From Chionis minor (taxonomy: Eukaryota; Chordata; Aves; Charadriiformes; Chionididae), in assembly GCA_013398295.1 (NCBI GenBank), contig VZSF01003935.1, positions 383,030-447,029 of the forward strand: a stretch of 64,000 bases of DNA, in the 5' to 3' direction. Of the stretch, positions 1 through 12,600 are shown piece after piece. Position numbers and translations under genes: made by a program. Below the pieces are notes generated by a model. The model was not told where the DNA came from. It saw nothing but the letters and a program-made list of their open reading frames with translations, and searched no databases. Position 1 is the first letter of the stretch. The number at the start of each line of letters is the position of its first letter.

Positions 1-150
1 TTCCTTTGCTAAAAGTTAGATACATTACACCATTCTAGCAGCAGATTAATAAATAAGGATTAAATAGTCTATTATACACAAAGCCATACTGAATGGCAGA
101 TTTAAAACCAAAAAGCTTTGCAGATACTTTCACTTCCTACACAAATCTTT

Positions 151-156
151 TTTATT
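151..156 (-). terminator. candidate polyadenylation signal AATAAA
   Basis: Canonical hexamer about 405 nt after the stop codon, second candidate for the transcript end. Confidence 0.35.
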
Positions 157-338
157 AAGAATAAGACTCAGTATAAAACAGGGAAACAGCCAGTACTATA
201 TCTACATCTACAGAATAGAAGGAAAATCCAAGGGAAGTAAAATATTTAACAGTTTATGGCACCTTTACTGCAAAACATTTTTTTTCAAGGCTCTGTTTCC
301 CTGTAACTAATGAGTAAAGGGCTATTTATCTCATAGCT

Positions 339-344
339 TTTATT
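339..344 (-). terminator. candidate polyadenylation signal AATAAA
   Basis: Canonical hexamer about 220 nt after the stop codon. Such hexamers are frequent by chance in A/T-rich DNA. Confidence 0.35.
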
Positions 345-560
345 AAGCAAACTCGATATAACCAACCACACAGTGGCAAGAGACAGAACCAGCTGTTCCC
401 AGCTGCAAAAAATGTATTGATTTCCACCCGAAAAAAAACATCATTTAGGTGTCGAGAAAAGAAACAGCAAGTCACAGTCCTGCTTGTACGGCGTTTCCTA
501 ATGCTTCTTTGTTCCTCGTGTGGCAAATTCACTCTGTTATTTGCGTTAGGTTACTGTTGC

Positions 561-648
561 TTAGTAACTATTTTCATGTCCAGCCAAGATGTAGAGATTG
601 CTGTGTGCAGTGGGATTTTCTGTGGGCCGGCTTTCTAACACTACCACT
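561..648 (-). CDS. MAP4K5: MAP4K5 last coding exon with stop
   Basis: Encodes (R)[19 protein letters not shown] then ILAGHENSY and a TAA stop at 561-563 (residues 798-826). The C-terminus is the family signature. Acceptor gtttggttgcag. The exon presumably continues below 561 as 3' UTR. Confidence 0.94.
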
Positions 649-3600
649 CTGCAACCAAACACAAACACAATCCAAAATGGTTAGTGGCAAAATACGAAGC
701 ACGTGGTGTAACTAGTGAGGAGGAACAAACTTGTTGCTCGCAGGTTTTTTCACACTGGAGGGATGTGGGTTGTCCTAAACGTCTTGGGTATTTTATTCTT
801 TAAATCAGTCGCCTCGTTTTCCAGTGTCGCTTCTGAATAAAGACACTAAAGCAGAATATACACAGAACAGAGGACCAGAAGCAGCTTCTTGAACCTGAAC
901 CTGCCCCTCTCACCCACAGGCACATGGAACGTGTTACAAACCTCTTCCCAACTGACATCCTCCACCTTGAAATAAGCTACGTCCTCTGCTTCTACTGGGA
1001 AGTTATCTGAGAGCCTGAGCGTTGTGAGGAAACGCAAACCCCCCCATCATCTGCAGCCCCAGTACGTTTATACCTCCTACGTCTTGCGATAAGCATCAGC
1101 CACTAACCTAAACAGTTCTTCTGCCTTTTAAATATTTATCAGCCCCATGGTTCATAGGGAAAGCTCAAGCCCATCTCAGCTTTTGTCCTGCTGGATCATG
1201 TTCCCGGAGGCTCCTCTGGAAAAGCTCTCTCTCCCTGTCTTGGCACGCTGACCGCCGTCTTCTACACACCTGTCCTACGTTGAAGCCCGACAACCGTCTC
1301 TCAGCTGATCAGGTTGGGTCTGTGACCTACCCTCTCCCTTCCAACTGCATATCTCCTGCGTTTCTCGGCACCAGCTCCTCGGACAGCATCCCATCATTTT
1401 TAAGATTGAACTTCACTCTGCTTTTTGTTTTCTACCTGTGTATCGAATAAGGCAAATGTGCCACTTGAACGCCAAGATTTCTCAAAGGGAGCCTGTCTCA
1501 GGGTGAGCGTTGCACACACTCCCCTCCCGTGTCACGTTCCTCACAGACTTTTCACAGGAAGCCTCGCTCCTGCCAGCCTCTGTCCCTGGTTTTCGCATGA
1601 GAGGGAATGGCTTTAAACTGGAAGAGGGCAGGTTTAGATTAAACATTAGGAAGAAATGTTTTACTTTGAGGGTGGTGAGGCACTGGAACAGGTTGCCCAG
1701 AGAGGTTGTTGAGGCCCCATCCCTGGAGGTGTTTAAGGCCAGGCTGGACGTGGCCTTGGGCAACCTGGTCTAGTGGGAGGTGTCCCTGCCCATGGCAGGG
1801 GGGTTGGAACTCAACGGTCTGCAAGGTCCCTTCCAACCTAAACCATTCTATGATTCTGCAACTCAGTAGTTCTTCAGTGATCCAAGCCAAAAAAGGTGCT
1901 ACTACCCCTCGCTCACTGGGATGGTAGAGAAAACTCCTGCTCCATTTATACAGAGATGGAAAAATACAAAACAAAGGATTTGGCTGTTCAGTAAAATCAG
2001 AATGGAAGAAAATGGCTTCTCTGCAGAACTGCGTGCAGCGGAAAGACTTCAACCTTATCTCCAACCCCAAAAAGCGCTTTGTACCAAGTTGTTATTCAGA
2101 TACGCACGTCCTCTATAAAAGTGCAAGCTGAACCAGACGAGACGCTGCTTCCCATCCCTCTGCGTATTTAGGATGCTCCCATGTTCACCAGCCCAATGCA
2201 GAAACACAAACCATTTAAAGGTACCACTTCCAGTACACAAGAAAGATTCACTGATGGTGGCAGAGCACATACCCGGGCTCATACATACGGCATCTGTACC
2301 GCAGTGGGCCTTAGCAAAAGCTCTTTCTTGCAGTAAAATGCCCCCTGACCTGCTGTGGGTAACAGGGAAGGAAATGACCAGTGCCTGCCTGCACAAGAGT
2401 GGTAACGGGCAGAAAAGGCAGAGTATGCGCTGTCAGAGCTTGCACTGTGTTTATATTTTTTGAGATCCCAGAGTCGGCAGCGGCACGGATCCTCAATTCC
2501 AACTGCAGTGATCAAATACAGCGGGTCCTTGGTGACTTGGGTGCAAAGCAAAGTCTTCAGCTGTTTCCTGTACAGGCTGCCCTTTCTCTCCTGAAGGGCT
2601 ATAGCACGCTCTCCCTCTCTGGACTGCGGACCCCAGAACCCAGAAGTACACGAAATTACCATTACCTACAGAAAGCGAGTCAGAGCCAGGCTTCCCAAAG
2701 GCCAAACGAGGGAGCAGAAGATCAGGGATTAGAACTGAGTTCTCGACTCATTACCATCTGCTTCTACATTCAGGACTCTGGCTAACTTGAGAAACCACAG
2801 GTACACATGCCCCAGTCTGGAGACTGGGGCACTGTCTTCTGAGGTTGCAGCGTGGAGGCAGCTGCGCCTCTCCCCAGCCGCTGCGGCTGAAAGGAACCAG
2901 CTCGAGGTTATGGGCAATGGGTGAATTGGACCACGGTGCATTAAAACCTGCACGCGATCTACTTTGCTTTGCTGTTTCCAGACCTCAAGGTCCAGAGCAG
3001 CGAGGATTATTTTTAAGTAACTAGCTGCTAAGATAATTCACCAGTTCACCAGGAAAATCCAAGCCAGAAGCAGGCTCTTCCAGAAGCGTTCCGGGCACCC
3101 TGCACACCACCAGCCGAAGGGGCCTTCTCATCTCTCCCCGTCGTTTATCTCCTCACACTGTTTCTCTGCAGTGCAAAGCAGGGGAGGTCACAGGGTCTCT
3201 TAGTAATGATTTTGGACACGGATCACTAACTACATTTTGGCTATTGCAGGCAGAAACAGTGTTACTGCCTCCCCCAGGACTACCGACAGTTAGATCTGTG
3301 GTGGGCTAGAAGCCAGTTCCAGCTGGGAGCTAGAGAGCTGCTTTAAATAAAATAAAAGGTTTTACGTTTCTTCAAGGTGATTACCTGTCTGATCCCAGTA
3401 AGCGGAAAACCCTGGTTTCATCCGATATCTCTTGGGTAACCTGTAGAAAAATGGAGACATTTAGGTCGATTTCAACGGCAAAATGAAATTTATTGATCTG
3501 AGTTAGAAGGGGAAAAAAAAGATTGGTCTCTTTAAAAATTCAAATACAATTTAGTGCCAATTACAGGACTGAATCAGGTAAATTGATGCTAAGCAAAACA

Positions 3601-6600
3601 GAGTTTTAAATTTCATAAAATACAACCTATTTTTAATAATTTTTTAATTGTAGATTGTTATCAGTCTACATGACTGATATGTATGTTGATTAAATCTTAG
3701 TCAGCAGAGACTGACTAGTTTTCCCCGCATTTTCACAGAGGATACCATCAAAAAGGACAGTGTTCTTTTTCAAAAAAGGACACTTTTTAAAGGAGTACTT
3801 CAAACAGAAGGAAGAAAGAATGCCCCCTTTTTTTTTTTTGAAAGGGATGCTCTGCCAACTCGAGCTTTTCATCCAAGATCCAGGAAACCCAAATGCTGCT
3901 CACACCAGATCTGTACTAGCTCTGTGCAGAACCAGTTCAGGAATCTCTGACTGATATTCTTGGAAACGGAGCTGGCAAAAGCATGTGTGTGCTTTACCAA
4001 GAGCAACACGCGAGGGGAAGTCAGAGACAGCAAGCAGCAAGCCGAAGCAATGGCAACGTGGAGCACGAGCATTATCAACTAGGGAAGCAGCTAGAAGGGC
4101 CGAAGGATCAAGCGGTAAATAAGGAACAGGATGAAATGAAACCCGTAGAGACTGGGAGATTACTCACTTCATCTGACTTAAAGCTTTTGCCCTGCATGCC
4201 GTGTTTCCAGAAGGCCAGCACGCTGTCTTGAAGGCACACTGCCAAGGAGAAACACAAAATCAGACCCCAGCATGACTCACCTAAACCAGAGAAACCTGGG
4301 TTTCTCACCGGCACCAATGGTGGGAAGAGTGTGGAGAAAGTACGTGGTGAGACTTGGACTCCTGGTAGAAGAACCAAACTCCAAAATCACCGTAGAAAAA
4401 CTGGACTGAAATGACTATTTGGACCCGAGACGCACATTACTTTTTAAAGTGCGATTCAAAACATAGCACTCAGACATTATTTGTTTTCATAATGATTCTG
4501 GAGAAACCACCAGGAAGTGTATAAACATGCTGCCAACCAAAGCACTGTGGGTTGCTGGAAATTACAGATCATTTGAGTTATTGTATTTACTTCAAAACAG
4601 ATTGAAGCATGAAAAATGGGAGGAGTCTTCCATTCAGGGCCAAAGAGAGAACACAGGAAGCTACCAGCTCTGCCTGATTTAAATACCAGACTGCTGAAAG
4701 TATTGGATGAAGAGCCTGGTGTTCTTTAAGCAGCGTCACAGAAACACATTTTACACTGTGTTTTATTTTCCCAAATCCTACTTGTTTTCCTTTATTGCCC
4801 CTTTGAGTCACATTTTGTATCTGCTCAGTATTAGCCATGTCCTAAATACACAGAACAAAGGCATTCCACAGAATCCTAGGAGCAATGTTTGTCACAACAG
4901 CCTTCAACTAATCTTCACCTGCTGCTCCCCACTCCACCCTGCAGTCACAGAAGAGAGTTGTTTAATACCCTGAATTCCCAGCAGACCACTTGGAGTGTAA
5001 AGAGCTGCTCACGTTATTCAACGTCAGCTGGTAAGTGCAAGACTTCAGGATAAATACTTCTGTCTACAAATTCCTTCAGAGTTCAAGGAAAAGGCAGCGG
5101 TCGAGTCATTCACGCCTGCATCAGCAGGAGATGTTGTATGATACGAGTACAGGAGTTAATTAGAACGTGTCAGAATTTAGGGAAGAATCACAGGCTTGAT
5201 TAAAAATATCTTCCTTCAGGACGGGTCTGACATAGCTAAATAGAGACGCCGTATAAAAGAACGTGCACTGCTTTACCAGCTGCTGTTAAATACCAAATAC
5301 CTATGTCGAGAATCTTCTTCTAAAGGGAAAATGCCTGAAGAACCCTGAAACGCAAGTTGTACAGAACTGCTAACAAAAGCAAGTTGCGTCTTTACTGATT
5401 TTGATTCCAGAAAGAAGTTCAGTTTCTGAGACACAAATTATTAAACTTACGTTAACTAGATGCTTCGGAAAGCTTCTTACAGCAGAAATAGTTGTTTGAC
5501 AATTACAATTCAAGTTTTAGAAACAAGGCTGCTGTCCTCCGGTAGTCTAAAGACAGCAGCCTGTCCTCTAAGAATTAGATACCAATACTATTAACCTGAC
5601 TGTTAAAAAATGGATGTGCTATCACTTTATTTAAAGTCTTAGCTATTAGAAGACTAACACAAATTTATGTATTACTAAACCATTTCTTCCTCCCCAAAAG
5701 TTTTTTTCAGTGCTATGGAAATGACCAGAAATTAGTCAGCCTTTTTTTTCAACTAAATCATGATACATTTTACTTACAAAACAGAAATGGCACCAGATAG
5801 AAATATGTGCAGATTGGACACGCTATCTGGCAACTGCCTTATTTTTGTCAGCGTGTCAGTGGAGACAAGACAACAGCTCACGATATCCTGACACATGCAA
5901 TTTTTAGTGTTGGGCCCCACTGGAGGCACTAGACAGTCTAGATTATTAAAACCCCTTCAACACTCATCCCTCGAAGTTCTTAAGAAACAACAGAGAAGCA
6001 AATCACTTACCCACTGACTCAATGCAGAAATCAAAGCTCAGCTCAGAGGCCAGTTTCTTGCTTGACTTCAATTTCCCTTGTAAATTCACTATTTTCACAA
6101 ATTCTCAAGAAAAACAGAGAAACAAGTATTACAGCCCGCTGCTGAAAAGGATTACTGATGGCTTCAAGTATGAAATACTAATTTCATCTTTCAGGCACAA
6201 AGAAACCCCCAAACCGAACATCTACAGTAGTTGCCTAAAATGAGTCCAAGGGCATCCTTCTCTCTAAATAAATACAGAAAACCTTCTTGTACACTTCATA
6301 TGTTTTTAGACTATATGACAGCCTTCCTGTAAATAAGAAACAGCGCAGAAATGTGAATTCAACATAAAGGTTGGAAATTTAGGCAGTCTAAGTCACCGCA
6401 AAGTTTCCATTGAGGTCCTAACCTCTGATGCATGAGTTCTGGTTATAATTGCTGTGTATGATGGAGCGTTAGCTATTTGTCCTGCTAGCATATGCAACAG
6501 GCAAATGTCACTTTTTCACAGTAAACTTTGAAAATTTCTGATGGGCACATATTTGAATTCTGGTCTGTGATGCTACATTACATTTCCTTTTGAAAAGAGA

Positions 6601-9600
6601 CAAGAACGATACATGCATGAAGAGGGAAAGTGGGAAAAACCCCCACTTATCTGAACTGTGTCTGTTAAGAAATGCTACAACACAAATTAGTAAAATTAAC
6701 TTGTGGTACAGTCAAAATAGACAACTCTGGCAAAAGAAGTTTTGCACAAGGTGTAGTAAGCTGCTCAGTAGAGATGTGCTACTTACTGTCCAGGCAGACT
6801 AGGACAGTGTCTCTTTCCAGCTGCGTTACGTGAATGGCATCTAACTGCTGATTGCCTTGTGGAAAAGAAAAGAAATTATTTTATATCACCTCATACGACT
6901 GATCTCAGCCTCCCCTCAACCGCTCACTAATTGCCACAGCCTTTTCCAATCCACAGTAGTTGTTACTCTCAAAATTTCTTAAGGCTATATGACCCCAGAA
7001 TGTTCTGGGAGGAGTACAGGGCCTAAGGAAGAACCCATCAGTTCAAAGTACATATTTAATATGAAAACACTACCCTTTACTGGCATAAAACACATTTTAA
7101 GTTGCAGTTCAGCACAGCAAGTCAGCTTCCTTCACAAAGAGGCACGATAACGAACAAAGGGTATCATCAAGGGAACCTTCGCTCCTAAAAAATGTTCTTT
7201 TCCCATAAATCCACATCTGGAAAGATTATTGTGCTGATATTAAACTAGATTTAATAGGTTTTTTCCTAGGTTTTTATTAATGAAGTTCTTGCTGCAGCTG
7301 CTAAAAAGCAGTATTTAAATTTTAAAAAGTAGATCCAACAAAGCCAGCAGAGAAAAGCATCTGCAAGATATCAAGTAGCTTTTGAAGATAAACCAAAATC
7401 TTCTACTTATTAATAGCCAGCTGAAGATGACAAGCCTCTCCCAGGGGCTGCAGGACAGACAGGAACGCGTTTATGTGAGTCTTTACACAGGAAAGAAGGG
7501 GAAAGAGCAGTAAGACTGACCCCAGGAAAAAGTATGCAACCACAAATGAGAACCCAATGAGCAGGGTCTGCATTATTACTTAAGGAAATTTATAAAATAA
7601 AAGATGTGTCTAAAAAATGAAGTCTTTCAAGAGAGATAATTTATACTGAAGTTGGCAGGTCATCACAAGAAGAACCTGGGATCAGCTTCCACGTGCTTTA
7701 GGTAGAGAAGCTGCATCATTTTGCGAAGCCTGAGGGTTTCCAAATGACTTCCGGGGAAGGGCTATCCAACAGTCACCGGACAATAAAACCAAGAAGGAGC
7801 AACAGTCTTACCTGCACCAATTTCTGTAAACCACGAAGAAGCAGAGTTCAAGTTGATTGTCTCAAACTGAACTACCTGATTTGGTTCCGTACCCTTGCTG
7901 ATAGCCACACAGACCATGGGGTACTCCTGCTCTGGTATCACTAGCATTTCAAACACATTCAAAGGGCTTGGCAAAGGAAAATCAAAGTGCTGGAAAAAAC
8001 ACAACGAGGCATTTGTAAAGTTCCCTTTTACCTTGGAGCTAAGAATACTAAAATAACACGCACAAAGTATAAAAGGGATAGGAGAATTTTTCACTGCTAC
8101 CAAGAGTGTTTCTTTAGGACAGCATGAGCTGTGAGGAACATTACGTTGCGCAGAGGTATACGCTAGTCCGTTACTGCTAGAACTGGGCTGGATCCAACGC
8201 TTGGCTGACTTCAGTCACAAGATTTTCTTAGTCAAAATGCGTCAACCCAGATCTTCAAGTGCTCCGAACCCACAAATGTGAGCAGACTGGGGTGTACTTT
8301 CCATTACAAATTCTGGAAAGGTTATTTCAACAACTCTACGATGATTAAGTTTAAACATTCTAAACTAAAATGAAATACTTACCTTTATTAACATGAATTT
8401 CTGCATTGGCTCATACCACTGTAGTAGAACAATTCCAGACTGCAATGCACCACACAAGTATTTATGTCCTGTGTATGGATTTCGTACTATATAAAATAAA
8501 CAAACAAAATCAGAAAAAAAAAAATCCCGTTTTGAGTTCAGGACATTCTATGCATAATTGAAAAAAAATTATTTCTGCAGCTATCTTTACAAATAATTTA
8601 AGAAACAGTATGAGTTTCACACTGATAATTGCCTTCTTGCTTGCCACTTAAATATCCACAGTGATTAATAGTCTGCTACGTTCCAGAAAAATTCAATTAT
8701 ACTTATAATTAATGACCACTGGCATTCTTTGAGTCCCAGCAAAGAGGCCACAAGCTGAGTAGGCAGAAAAGCTGTAACACTTTCCTCCTGGGGCCCCATG
8801 GGAGGGGGAGTGAAAGGTCCAGGTCAAGTTGTGATTTGAATAAAAAACAATTTCCAAGCAGTCAAGATGGCCCATAACTTCTTGTGAGCTTTGACAGCTC
8901 ATGCAACGACAGGATGAAGGGTTTGGGGTTTGGGTTTTGGGGGTTTTTTTTAAGGTCATTTGGATACAAGGCCAGCCTGACTTCAGGAATCATTGCAAGT
9001 ACGTTCACTGTAGACACTTTCTATGAGCTAAAGAGGATATCCAAGTTTAAACTAGGTACTTTACACTCTGCTTTTTTAAAAGAGTAAAGGTATAATTTCA
9101 CGCAGCACTAGGACCAGTTTTCAAAAGGACGTATATTCCGTAGAAAGCCCAAGCCTTTTTGAAAGTCAGTGAAGCCAAAGACAAATCTGTAACTTCACAA
9201 GCTTCAACTCTTTTGCGTGCACTTAGAACCTGAGTGATGGCTTCGCTCCTCCCCAGGCTGACATAATTTTTATTCATGTCCAGCCTTTTCTTTGTGGAAA
9301 ATCTTCTTTTCAAGTTAGCCTCACTAAACGTTGGGTCTAGGTCAAAGCTTGAGCCGAAGTGACCAAGCAGAGAGCGTATTTGTGCACGTATAAGAAGTCT
9401 GGGATTCCGAAACAAGCGTCACAGGAACTAGTTGGTGTGAGTGGCCTGAAGCCAGAGATTCCCAATATCCATTTATTCACCGAGAGCTTCAGTCTTGGCA
9501 TCGGCAGCTCTCAAAGGGAGAATGCAACACCCGCCAGCTGGGTGCTACTGGCATTCTCCAGGGTTTCCCTGCGGACCAGGCTCTAGACAGCACTATTTCC

Positions 9601-12600
9601 AGATTAAGAGCTGATACAAAAAACGCTTTTCCACTGAGCAGCACAAAGACCCCCACATTAATTAAAAGAAAGCTATGCACCAGTTAGGCACAGCAGTAAG
9701 AAATAATGTGGTCATCCTGATTTCTGATCAATGAAGTAACTACAAGTTTATTAAAAAGAAATGAGTTTATGACATGCCATGCCCAACGACAAAGGCCAGG
9801 AAAAAAACTGCAAAGCTGAACTCACCTATACAGCATTTGTGGCATCCTTTTGTATCAGGGATCTTTGTCGTTAAGGCAAACTTCCTGGAAAAACAATTAT
9901 AAAAAAAGAGACATCAACAAGAGATGCTGAAGGCCCTTCGTGCCACCAATTCAACAGCACAAACAGTATTTATGGGAATTTTCACTTGTTAATAACTGTC
10001 TATAAGTGAAAGATTTGTACCTTGGTAATATTTTGTCAGGAAACCTATGGGTTTGAATATGAGCGGCTAATCCTGTTTTTTTGGCTTGTTCAAACAAAGC
10101 TATTAAATTATGGGAGTAGAGCTGGAATGTTTTCCCTGTAAGAGAAAAAAAGCAGAATTGACATCGCACCTGTGCCTCCGGCAGAGAACTGCACGTTTTA
10201 GAAAAACGTACGTATGGAAAATTACCTTCTAGAGAAACGGAGCACGTGCATCAGGTAGTTCAAGTCCAGTTACGAAGAGAAATAAAACAAGACAACAATA
10301 ATAATAATGCATATAGAGAAGCCATGGCATTCTACTCAAAGTTCATTTCAACAACACTAAAGCAGCTCTGAAAGTTAGTTTTATGTAAACGTTTTTAGAA
10401 GGCTGTAATTATACAACAATTAACGACAGCAGGACATTTTCTTTATCTATAAATCAACAGAAGTGGTGTTACCCAAACCCCCAAGTTTAAAGGCACAGTC
10501 CCACAGTTAGTCTGCATGCCACAGTGCTGCTGCTTCCTGTCTAGAATGTCCTATTCCAGGACAATTTGATGAAAAAAGATTTATTTTTTTTTTCCAAGGA
10601 TTAATCTGGTGGGTTAGTAGTATTTCACAGCCACCTCATTCTCCTTCAAATTGAAATTGCTTTTGTTTAAGGGCAGGTTTATTTTCTGAACGTGGTTCAC
10701 ACCAAAAATGCTGCCAGCCTACAATACACTGAGAGTGATCAACCACTGCAGCTGCGTTTTGATAATGCACCTATGTTAATCCTCCTAATTTTGTTCTGAC
10801 ACATGAAAGCCATCCTTATTCTGACTCCCCTTGCTGAGGGACCAACGAAGAGGACAAACACTCTTTACATTCTCTGGGCACCTGTGGTCAAATTGCAGCT
10901 TCGGCAGAGGCAACTTGCTTGACAGATACCAAGTGCCGAGCTTTACCAAACTAACCAAAAATAAAAAAATAAGAAATAATATGGTGGGACACTGCAGACA
11001 AGTGGCTCTACTACTCCAGTTTTATCTCTGGAAGTCTTTCACATTAAAGCACTCTTGGAGCAAAGCTTCCTACGCAAACACAAGAAACAATGCACAGTTT
11101 TCTACTTCAGTACAATCAAAATACATGTACTGTATTATAACCTAAAATGTTTCTCTTTATTTATAATTGTATTAATTTTCCCTCCATCTATACGTACCTG
11201 ACAAGGACATTAAGGTGTTATTGATAACATACAGCCAGGTGCACTTTCGGGGAAATAACTGAAGAAAGAAAATATTTCCATTAATAGAAACATACAGGAA
11301 TTTCCAACTGTGGTTTTCTCTGCCTGCTCCACCTCCACCACCATTCCTGCAGGGATTGACACTGGAGAAAGTCCAGCTGCAACCAGAGTTTCTCCTTTAA
11401 TTCATCCTTTGGACCCTCGTTTAGCCCTCTTCTCTGTCTGAAGTAGCTTTCATTCCTTTCCCTCTTCTACCCCTGAAACTTTGAAAATTCAAATTTTCTG
11501 TATTTTTTAATTAGCAGCACAGAGCCAAATTGGGACATTGGGAAGGACTGGAATACCATACATACCAAGATATAGTTTGCTTGGGAATAACAGACAAAGA
11601 AAGATAACATCACTACAGAAACCTACTAAACCTCACAAAAGTCAGAAGAGAGGGGAAAAAACATGTTAGTATTTTCTGAGCAACTGGAATCACCACAAAA
11701 TCCTGTATTTTGTGGGTCTTACCTGCCTGGCTATTTGTGTGAGTGTGCTGCTTTGTAGACAGAAAGTTCATGGAAGGCATTGGGACTTATTTCAGAGGGG
11801 AAAAAGTTACCCATGGGGCAGCTAGTTTAAGATTTGAGAAGATTTTAAAGTTAAGAAGAACCTCTTGATAACCTGAAGGGACTTTCGATAAACGCGATGG
11901 CAAATGACAGCATTCAGGAGTCTCGACAAAGGAAAGGATAAGGACAACAGAGTAAGGACAGGGATTTTGTTAAAAACAAAAGAAAAAAGACAAGTCTAAA
12001 TTTATTGAACAGTATTCACAGGTAAGGTCCTCCCTCCAGAAAAAAATTCAAATAAGGATTAAGCTGTTTCTAAAGAAGACTATTAAAAAAAAAGACAACA
12101 GCAGACTGGTCTGCTGAGGGAGGTTGTTGCAAAACACAGCGGAAGACGCTTGAACCAAGGCTCTACAAAAGAATGATTGTACTCGTTCCTGCAAATGTCC
12201 AGCAACATTACCTATTGCCAGCAGTCACCATGAAGTGATGTAATTTCTCCTAAAAGCGATGAAAACATGGAAAAAAATGTATATAATCCTGCACCTAATA
12301 CTCTGCCAGGCACCAAGTTCTTCAGCTCAGAAACCTGCTGAATCAGATAGGGGCTTTATGCGTTTAGTGAGCTTCAACGGATTTATCCTCCATAAATTTG
12401 TCCAGCTGACTCCTGGCATTTGCAGCTCCCCATAGCAAAAAGCCCCACTGTTTCTTTTTAATTTGGCTCTAAGTAGCTTCACTTAATGGCCCCACCAGAA
12501 GAGAAGGGGTATAGTACAGTTAACAGCACTGGCGCAGAAACTTGTGCCACAAGCAGAAAAAGAACACGTTACACACTATTTCAACCAGACATACTCATGT

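Larger units (their letters stand above)
1..560 (-). other. MAP4K5: probable MAP4K5 3' UTR (continues past window edge or ends near 130-330)
   Basis: Sequence downstream of the stop codon on the minus strand, A/T-rich with no further coding signal. Two AATAAA hexamers on the minus strand (339-344 and 151-156) are possible polyadenylation signals. The true end cannot be fixed from sequence alone; in mammals the next gene on this side is CDKL1 (known synteny), which is not visible here. Confidence 0.6.
649..3384 (-). other. MAP4K5 last intron (2.7 kb)
   Basis: Non-coding. Holds a plus-strand CR1 3' fragment (about 1597-1858) and a perfect 11-bp-arm palindrome (2808-2831). The overlapping ORFs of up to 143 residues at 1639-2785 match no family I know and partly read CR1. 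Confidence 0.8.
3441..6010 (-). other. two MAP4K5 introns (3441-4167 and 4239-6010)
   Basis: Unique A/T-rich sequence around the 4168-4238 exon. The only structure I see is an 11-bp-stem inverted repeat at 5526-5562. No convincing repeat element or other gene. Confidence 0.7.
6104..9825 (-). other. MAP4K5 introns between the 6011 and 9826 exons
   Basis: Introns 6104-6786, 6856-7811, 7990-8382 and 8487-9825. Mostly unique A/T-rich sequence. A four-run G-quadruplex motif lies at 8919-8943. Nothing else recognisable. Confidence 0.7.

Noticed and set aside
1639..2785. Cluster of overlapping ORFs of 113-143 residues
   Set aside because: Part reads CR1, the rest mutually overlapping frames on both strands without a family; no coding signal.
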